Below are positions 7,150 to 11,206 of a DNA stretch of 11,206 nt, piece after piece. The stretch spans positions 1 to 11,206 of the forward strand of contig CASEEB010000012.1 of the NCBI GenBank assembly GCA_949286815.1, in the 5' to 3' direction. Under the pieces are notes generated by a model, which searched no databases, was not told the DNA's origin, and saw nothing but the letters and a program-made list of their open reading frames with translations. The stretch is from an uncultured Eubacteriales bacterium (GTDB taxonomy: Bacteria > Bacillota > Clostridia > Oscillospirales > CAG-272). Within the stretch, counting starts at the first letter, position 1; each line of letters opens with the position of its first letter. Made by a program: the position numbers and the translations under genes.

Positions 7150-8373
7150 ATGAAAAAACTGTCCGACAAAATTCTGATTATATTGTTTGTTCTGTTTATA
7201 GGCGGATTCGGGATAGCGTTTTTTATACTGCCGGACAATGATTTTTCCGAAGAGGAAAACAGATATCTGCAGACATTTCCGGATTTCGGCATAGAAGAGC
7301 TTATCAACGGTGATTTTACCGAAAACATGAACAATTATTATGCCGACCAGTTTCCGTGGCGAAACGGGCTTGTCGGGATTAAAGGCGTCTGTGAGACCAT
7401 TGCTCTGAAAGGCGAAAACAACGGCGTTCTTCTGGGCAGAGGCGGACAGCTTGCCGTAAGGCTTTTTGACGCGTACAAGGACAGACATACCGTCGTTGAG
7501 GATACGGATTACTTTTTTTCCGAAAACATACTGAAAGCAGCAGACGCGGTGAAAAAATTCGAGCAGAACAGCGAAATTCCGTTTACCGTGATGATACCTC
7601 CGAGAACGGTTGATGTGGCAAAATCGGCGTTTCTTTATCCGGACGAGCTGTCGGAGCGCTTGCAGGCGCTGCTTGACGAAAATCTTTCGGACAGCGCTTC
7701 ATACCTTAATATTTCCGGGCTGCTGACAGACCTTTACGACAGCGGCGAGTATGTATATTACAGGACTGACCATCACTGGACGACAAAGGGCGCTTATGTG
7801 GCGTATTCGGAGATAATGAAAAAATGGGGGATGGAGGATCTTGTAATTGACGAGTCCGAATTCAAAAAGGAAGTGGTAACCGATTTCTACGGTACCACAT
7901 GGTCAAGAGCGGGATATAAATTCATATCGCCGGACAGCCTTGAGATCTGGACTCTGCCTGATGACGATTTGTATGTGACTACGGTTTATGACAGAAAAAA
8001 TACTGTCGATGACGAGGGAAACACTGTTACGGAAAAAGTTCCGGTCAAAAGCTTTACTTCGTTTTATAACAGAGAGTATCTTCAGAAAAAGGACAAATAT
8101 TCGGTTTTCCTTGACGGGACACACGCGGAAATGACCGTTACGTATGAGGGAAACCGGGAAGGGGAGAGAGAAAAGATTCTGATAGCTAAGGATTCATTTG
8201 CAAATCCTGTGGTGACTTTTCTCGCCAGACACTTTGATATTGTGGTTGTGAATCTCGCTTCCGGTATGTGTGATCTGACCGCATACGCGCAGGAGTATGA
8301 CTGTGACCGGATACTTGTGCTTTATAATCTTGAAAATCTGGTGGAGAATGAAAATCTCGCCAATATCAAATAA
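7150..8373 (+). CDS. DHHW motif protein, AlgX/AlgJ-like SGNH-type acyltransferase partner of the MBOAT protein
   Basis: A 407-residue exported or membrane-anchored protein. Residues 8-27 form one hydrophobic segment, and the rest should lie outside the membrane. It probably takes the acyl group delivered by the MBOAT protein and places it on the surface polymer. The name-giving TDHHWT motif is at 206-211. By analogy with AlgX/AlgJ (Asp-x-His plus a distant Ser), Asp207 and His209 with Ser349 in AKDSFAN (346-352) are a likely catalytic triad. Other family-like features are SEEENRYLQTFP (33-44), a YYADQFPWRN segment (63-72), and PPRTVDV (150-156). The start ATG follows AGGAAAGGAA. It is the second gene of the pair, with no promoter visible in the 55-base gap. 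Confidence 0.9.
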   Translation: MKKLSDKILIILFVLFIGGFGIAFFILPDNDFSEEENRYLQTFPDFGIEELINGDFTENMNNYYADQFPWRNGLVGIKGVCETIALKGENNGVLLGRGGQLAVRLFDAYKDRHTVVEDTDYFFSENILKAADAVKKFEQNSEIPFTVMIPPRTVDVAKSAFLYPDELSERLQALLDENLSDSASYLNISGLLTDLYDSGEYVYYRTDHHWTTKGAYVAYSEIMKKWGMEDLVIDESEFKKEVVTDFYGTTWSRAGYKFISPDSLEIWTLPDDDLYVTTVYDRKNTVDDEGNTVTEKVPVKSFTSFYNREYLQKKDKYSVFLDGTHAEMTVTYEGNREGEREKILIAKDSFANPVVTFLARHFDIVVVNLASGMCDLTAYAQEYDCDRILVLYNLENLVENENLANIK

Positions 8374-8402
8374 TGTATTAAGTTCAGGTGGCGTAAATTC
8401 TG

Positions 8403-8431
8403 TTTTGTATATCGTATTTTATTATACAAAA
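8403..8431. other. AT-rich stem-loop after the DHHW gene
   Basis: TTTTGTATA (8403-8411) and TATACAAAA (8423-8431) form a perfect 9-bp stem with an 11-base loop, 30 bases after the stop of the DHHW gene. No T-tract follows on the plus strand, so a terminator role is doubtful. Confidence 0.4.
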
Positions 8432-8486
8432 TAATGATGAAGTGTACGGATGCGGCAAAAATCTGTCTTGCATATAAAAGAAAATA

Positions 8487-8531
8487 ACAAAACGGCGGCA
8501 CTGCTTTTGGTTTGTGCTGCCGTTTTGTTTT
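8487..8531. terminator. Strong bidirectional terminator between convergent genes
   Basis: ACAAAACGGCGGCAC (8487-8501) pairs with GTGCTGCCGTTTTGT (8514-8528) over 15 positions with one G-U pair and a 12-base loop. TTT follows on the plus strand and TTATTTT on the minus strand. It closes the MBOAT-DHHW transcript and can also serve the Nudix gene coming from the other side. Confidence 0.9.
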
Positions 8532-8540
8532 CTGAAATTT

Positions 8541-8570
8541 ATCAGAGCGCTGATGCGAAAACGCTCTGAT
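8541..8570. terminator. Second stem-loop, possible terminator of the Nudix gene
   Basis: ATCAGAGCG (8541-8549) and CGCTCTGAT (8562-8570) form a perfect 9-bp stem with a 12-base loop. Read on the minus strand it lies about 76 bases after the Nudix stop and is followed by AAATTT, a short T-tract only. The stronger 8487-8531 structure lies just beyond it. Confidence 0.45.
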
Positions 8571-8645
8571 ATCACAGGTAAGTCCAAAGACATATCAATT
8601 AGAAAGCACCGCCGCAAATCGGGCCTGCGTGAATCTTCACGATTT

Positions 8646-9083
8646 TCAGTAAAGGCTTTGCCCGCCGAGCCAAGTCTGTATTTTATTAAACAGATGCGGC
8701 TGTATATCGGGATAAGTCAGTTTTTCCGGAAGGGTATCAAATAATCCGATTTCACTGATTTCGCTGCATTCGGATAATTGTCCGAGAATTTTAATATTTG
8801 CGCGGAACAGCATACCGTAGGAAATTTTGCCGTCTTTCTCAACTCCGTAGACCGAGACTTGTCTGATATCGGCGAGGGTGGCTCCCGTTTCTTCGGCAAG
8901 CTCTCTTCGCGCGGTTGTTTCGATTTCCTCTCCGGGTTCCCGATGTCCGCCGGGAATTTCCCATGTGCTCCGCTCCTTGTGGCGGCAGAATATCCATTTA
9001 TTTTTATATTCAGATACTATAACCGCGTATTTAAGACATTCGTCTTCAATCTCGGAATTTTTGTAAAAAAAGACATTTGTCAT
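8646..9083 (-). CDS. Nudix hydrolase (MutT-like)
   Basis: Nudix enzymes hydrolyse nucleoside diphosphates linked to another group, often to clear damaged or excess nucleotides. The complete signature Gx5Ex7REUxEExGU is present at residues 46-68 (from GHREPGE to REL and EETGA), with Glu61, Glu64 and Glu65 for metal binding. It is preceded by TWEIPGG, typical of the fold. From the chosen ATG (9081-9083) the protein has 145 residues and begins MTNVFFYKNSEIED, which fits the usual family N-terminus. A GTG at 9129-9131 would add 16 residues, but these look unrelated to the fold. Neither start has a good ribosome site, so the start is uncertain. It lies downstream of the GH36-like gene on the same strand, 150 bases apart. 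The substrate cannot be named. Confidence 0.9.
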   Translation of the reverse strand: MTNVFFYKNSEIEDECLKYAVIVSEYKNKWIFCRHKERSTWEIPGGHREPGEEIETTARRELAEETGATLADIRQVSVYGVEKDGKISYGMLFRANIKILGQLSECSEISEIGLFDTLPEKLTYPDIQPHLFNKIQTWLGGQSLY

Positions 9084-9100
9084 TCGGTCTGCGATTTCTG

Positions 9101-9137
9101 AACGGCGTAAATTGTACCGCTGACTGTACACGCCGTT
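9101..9137. other. Inverted repeat at the Nudix gene start
   Basis: AACGGCGT (9101-9108) and ACGCCGTT (9130-9137) are perfect 8-bp arms. Inside them GTAC (9114-9117) can pair with GTAC (9126-9129), extending the structure with a 5-base bulge. It ends 18 bases before the preferred Nudix ATG and overlaps the alternative GTG start. It could be an operator or a leader hairpin, and it weakens the case for the longer protein. Confidence 0.45.
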
Positions 9138-9181
9138 CTGATTGCCTCATTTTTTATTTGAAATTAATTGTTCCGGGAGGT

Positions 9182-9209
9182 CGCAAGATTGTTTGTAAGC
9201 AAGCCTGCG
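9182..9209. other. Imperfect stem-loop between the GH36-like and Nudix genes
   Basis: CGCAAGATTG (9182-9191) and CAAGCCTGCG (9200-9209) pair over ten positions with one G-U pair and one mismatch, loop of eight. It lies about 27 bases after the GH36-like stop on the minus strand. No T-tract follows in that direction, so it is at best a weak terminator and read-through to the Nudix gene is possible. Confidence 0.3.
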
Positions 9210-9235
9210 TTCCTTCTCCGTTTTAATAAGTTGCG

Positions 9236-10849
9236 TCAGAATTTTATTAAATAACTCTTGTCGCCAAGCTTATACCCGGCTATATATCTTTCCGCGGAAT
9301 TTATGACTTTTACGTCGGTCGCGCCGTCAAGCGAGCACATTTTCTTTATTTGCCGTTTTTTTCTCTGATTGTATAAGCTTACATCGTCGGTAATTATATG
9401 CACTGACGTAAAAAGTCCTTCAAGCGTAATCAACAGATTCTGCTCGGAATCGCTGAGCTTTCTGTCAGTCATAAATTCTTTTTCATCGAGCGAAACAGGG
9501 CAGGGAACATTGACAAAAGCCCTGTTGTCAAGCATCCTTCTGAATACGATATCCGAAGCCGCGTTTTTGACCGACGCGCTCTCTCTGAAAATTCTGCCTC
9601 TCATAAAGACCGGCATATTGTCGGAAACCGCCTCGCAGCTTATCCGGCAGTAATCCGCAAGCCCGAACGCGGGCATCAGCGGGACGTTGTCGGCATATAA
9701 CAGTTTTCCTCCGCAGCACTCGCGCAAAAATCTCATGGCGGCGCACATTTTCCCGCCACGGCTAAATCCTTTCGAGGGTATCAGCGCCGCGGCATAAAGA
9801 TTGTTGAGTTTGATAAGGTCATATCCCCACATGAAAAGAATAGTGTGCAATACGCCTCGGATATATTCTCTGACCTCCGGTTTGCAGAAATCAAGCACAT
9901 ATAAATTGTTCTTGATTTTAAGATATTTTCCGTCGCGGTCCGTAATGAGCCAGTTTTTGTGAAGTCTTACTACCTCGGACTTTTCTTCCGCGGTAAAAGG
10001 AGAGACCGAGATACCCGCCAAAAGCTCCCGCTCATGCGCGTACTGAGCGAATTCTTTCAGGCCGACAGGAAACTTATCGGTGTCGGGTGACAGCCAGTCT
10101 CCGTTTGCGCAGTATTTGCTGTCGATTATAAATACGTTGGGTTTTACCGGGAATTTTTTCATTGCCTCCAGATTTTCGCAAAGGGTGTCTTCGCTGATCT
10201 CTTTTCCGGCAGTGCTGTACCCCACAAGCTTTTCCGCAAACGGCATCTCACGCTCTCCGAGCGCTTTGAACCAAAGATCGAAGACCTCGTTTTCCTCACC
10301 CTCCGCGTAAAAAAGGGAAATTGCGGGTCTGTCGTCAAACTTTTTCACACCCTTTATGTCTCTTGACACTCTCAACGTGCACGCCCATGCGTCGAATCTG
10401 AAAATCGTATATCCGAGAGACTCGTCAAGAGAAGCGAAGAGTTTGATTTTATCACCGCTTCTGAAATAGCAATATGAAAATCCGTGCATTATTCCGGGCT
10501 TTTTGCTGTAACGCGCAAAGTCATAATCGCCGCCAAAGAAAGCCGCATACTTTCTTTTAAGGTATGAGGATAAGGTTTCGGACAGCCCGTTCATTTTTCC
10601 GGTTATGCCCATTTCCCGGCTTTCCGTGGCAGACTGAAACCCGTTCATAAATACTGTGTCGTTTATGTTCGGATAAACCGGTATTTGCACTGCCACTCCC
10701 GCCGGTCTGTATTTTGAGCTGATATACAGCTTATATGTGTTTTTTCCGATATCCTTTCTGTATTTTGCCACAGCCGGCTTTTCGGGGGTATCCGCTACGA
10801 TTCCCGTCTCGGTATAAAATGCCGCGGATGCTTTTATATCTGTTTTCAT
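9236..10849 (-). CDS. GH36-like (alpha-galactosidase fold) protein with altered catalytic residues
   Basis: The 537-residue protein has no signal peptide. An N-terminal beta-type region (about 1-215) includes MNGFQSATESREMG (68-81). A barrel-like part (about 235-415) follows: FIIDSKYCANGDWL (240-253), KFPVGLKEFA (259-268), LLAGISVSPF (276-285), LDFCKPEVREYI (319-330), GYDLIKLNN (342-350), RFLRECCGGKLLYADNVPL (373-391) and FGLADYCRIS (395-404). The order matches GH36-type enzymes. In that family the K-L/W-D segment carries the nucleophile Asp and the R-I-G-x-D segment the acid/base Asp. Here they read KLN (Asn349) and RISCE (Glu406), so normal activity is doubtful. The ATG at 10847-10849 is preferred because AGAGAGG lies 10 bases upstream. 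A GTG at 10913-10915 would add 22 residues without a ribosome site. An inactive or binding homologue or a changed specificity are the main readings. Confidence 0.75.
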   Translation of the reverse strand: MKTDIKASAAFYTETGIVADTPEKPAVAKYRKDIGKNTYKLYISSKYRPAGVAVQIPVYPNINDTVFMNGFQSATESREMGITGKMNGLSETLSSYLKRKYAAFFGGDYDFARYSKKPGIMHGFSYCYFRSGDKIKLFASLDESLGYTIFRFDAWACTLRVSRDIKGVKKFDDRPAISLFYAEGEENEVFDLWFKALGEREMPFAEKLVGYSTAGKEISEDTLCENLEAMKKFPVKPNVFIIDSKYCANGDWLSPDTDKFPVGLKEFAQYAHERELLAGISVSPFTAEEKSEVVRLHKNWLITDRDGKYLKIKNNLYVLDFCKPEVREYIRGVLHTILFMWGYDLIKLNNLYAAALIPSKGFSRGGKMCAAMRFLRECCGGKLLYADNVPLMPAFGLADYCRISCEAVSDNMPVFMRGRIFRESASVKNAASDIVFRRMLDNRAFVNVPCPVSLDEKEFMTDRKLSDSEQNLLITLEGLFTSVHIITDDVSLYNQRKKRQIKKMCSLDGATDVKVINSAERYIAGYKLGDKSYLIKF

Positions 10850-10941
10850 AATTTCAATGCCTCTCTTTGTTATAATCGGATACAAAAATATTCTGAAAAA
10901 TACTGTAGTGTACACCGTTAAATCTTAGTTCGGTTATATAT

Positions 10942-10970
10942 ATCTTACCATAAATTATTACCAAATGCAA
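10942..10970 (-). promoter_or_regulatory. Promoter of the GH36-like gene
   Basis: On the minus strand TTGCAT (10965-10970), a 17-bp spacer and TAAGAT (10942-10947) preceded by TGG, an extended -10 element. Start near 10935 gives an 86-base leader to the preferred ATG. A second, weaker option, TTCAGA-17-TATAAC with its -10 at 10869-10874, would start almost on the ribosome site and is less likely. Confidence 0.6.
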
Positions 10971-11051
10971 CAGTATTTTATTTAAAATCATAACATTTTA
11001 TCATTAAATTTTGTTTCGGGAATTTTTATATAACTTTTTTCCTTTTTTCTA

Positions 11052-11080
11052 TTGCTTTTTTTAAAAATATATGGTATAAT
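11052..11080 (+). promoter_or_regulatory. Promoter reading off the right edge
   Basis: TTGCTT (11052-11057), a 17-bp spacer and a perfect TATAAT (11075-11080) preceded by TGG, an extended -10. Start near 11087. The remaining 120 bases contain no convincing gene start, so the transcript has a long leader or its gene lies beyond the edge. Confidence 0.75.
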
Positions 11081-11103
11081 GTATACGGTTGTGTTTGTAT
11101 ACA
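11080..11103. promoter_or_regulatory. Inverted repeat over the start point of the right-edge promoter
   Basis: TGTATAC (11080-11086) and GTATACA (11097-11103) are perfect 7-bp arms with a 10-base spacer, beginning at the last base of the -10 box. This position and the 17-base centre-to-centre spacing suit a dimeric repressor operator. The regulator is not in the window. Confidence 0.5.
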
Positions 11104-11146
11104 GCGTAAAGAATTCAAAAGAATAATATTTATTGGTTGTATGCCG

Positions 11147-11167
11147 CAGTTTTGCGGGGCAAAACTG
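11147..11167 (+). other. Stem-loop in the leader of the right-edge transcript
   Basis: CAGTTTTGC (11147-11155) and GCAAAACTG (11159-11167) form a perfect 9-bp stem with a GGG loop, extendable by one G-U and one C-G pair. TTATATTTTT follows after six bases. It could act as an attenuator or a small-RNA hairpin in the transcript starting near 11087. Confidence 0.45.
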
Positions 11168-11206
11168 TGTGGGTTATATTTTTGGTATAATTATTTAAGA
11201 GTGTAA

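Noticed and set aside
8384..8617. Minus-strand ORF of 77 codons in the convergent gap
   Set aside because: It runs through all three stem-loops, including the strong terminator, which real coding sequence would not do.

Overview
The window looks like chromosomal DNA from a low-to-moderate GC Gram-positive bacterium, most likely an uncultured gut-type member of the Clostridia (Bacillota). The evidence is sigma-A type promoters (TTGACA-17-TATAAT), AAGGAGG-type ribosome binding sites, a lipoprotein solute-binding protein of the style common in clostridia, and a DegV/FakA fatty acid kinase pair. I see no tRNA, rRNA, CRISPR array, transposase, integrase or phage gene.

Layout from left to right. 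(1) 1-536, minus: N-terminal part of a DNA topoisomerase III (topB), cut by the left edge. It has an unusually long promoter-driven leader (about 537-792) that holds an inverted repeat and a doubtful 46-residue ORF. (2) 907-2394, minus: an orphan extracellular solute-binding lipoprotein, closed by a strong terminator. (3) 2395-2763: an AT-rich divergent promoter region with three copies of an 11-bp motif. (4) 2764-5337, plus: a two-gene operon, fakB (DegV family) and fakA (DAK2 kinase). Together these should phosphorylate exogenous fatty acids for phospholipid synthesis. (5) 5640-8373, plus: an MBOAT O-acyltransferase followed by a DHHW/AlgX-like protein, a pair expected to acylate (probably acetylate) a cell-surface polymer. 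(6) 8374-8645: a convergent gap with three stem-loops, one of them a strong bidirectional terminator. (7) 8646-9083, minus: a Nudix hydrolase. (8) 9236-10849, minus: a divergent GH36-like (alpha-galactosidase fold) protein in which both expected catalytic aspartates appear replaced. (9) 10850-11206: divergent promoters, one serving the GH36-like gene and one reading off the right edge with an inverted repeat at its start point.

The genes fall into envelope and lipid metabolism (fakB-fakA, MBOAT-DHHW), carbohydrate handling (solute-binding protein, GH36-like protein) and housekeeping (topoisomerase, Nudix). They are not obviously one pathway. I found no clear defence system or novel multi-gene machine. 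The most unusual items are the GH36-like protein with altered catalytic residues, the long structured leader of topB, and the repeated motif between the solute-binding protein gene and fakB.
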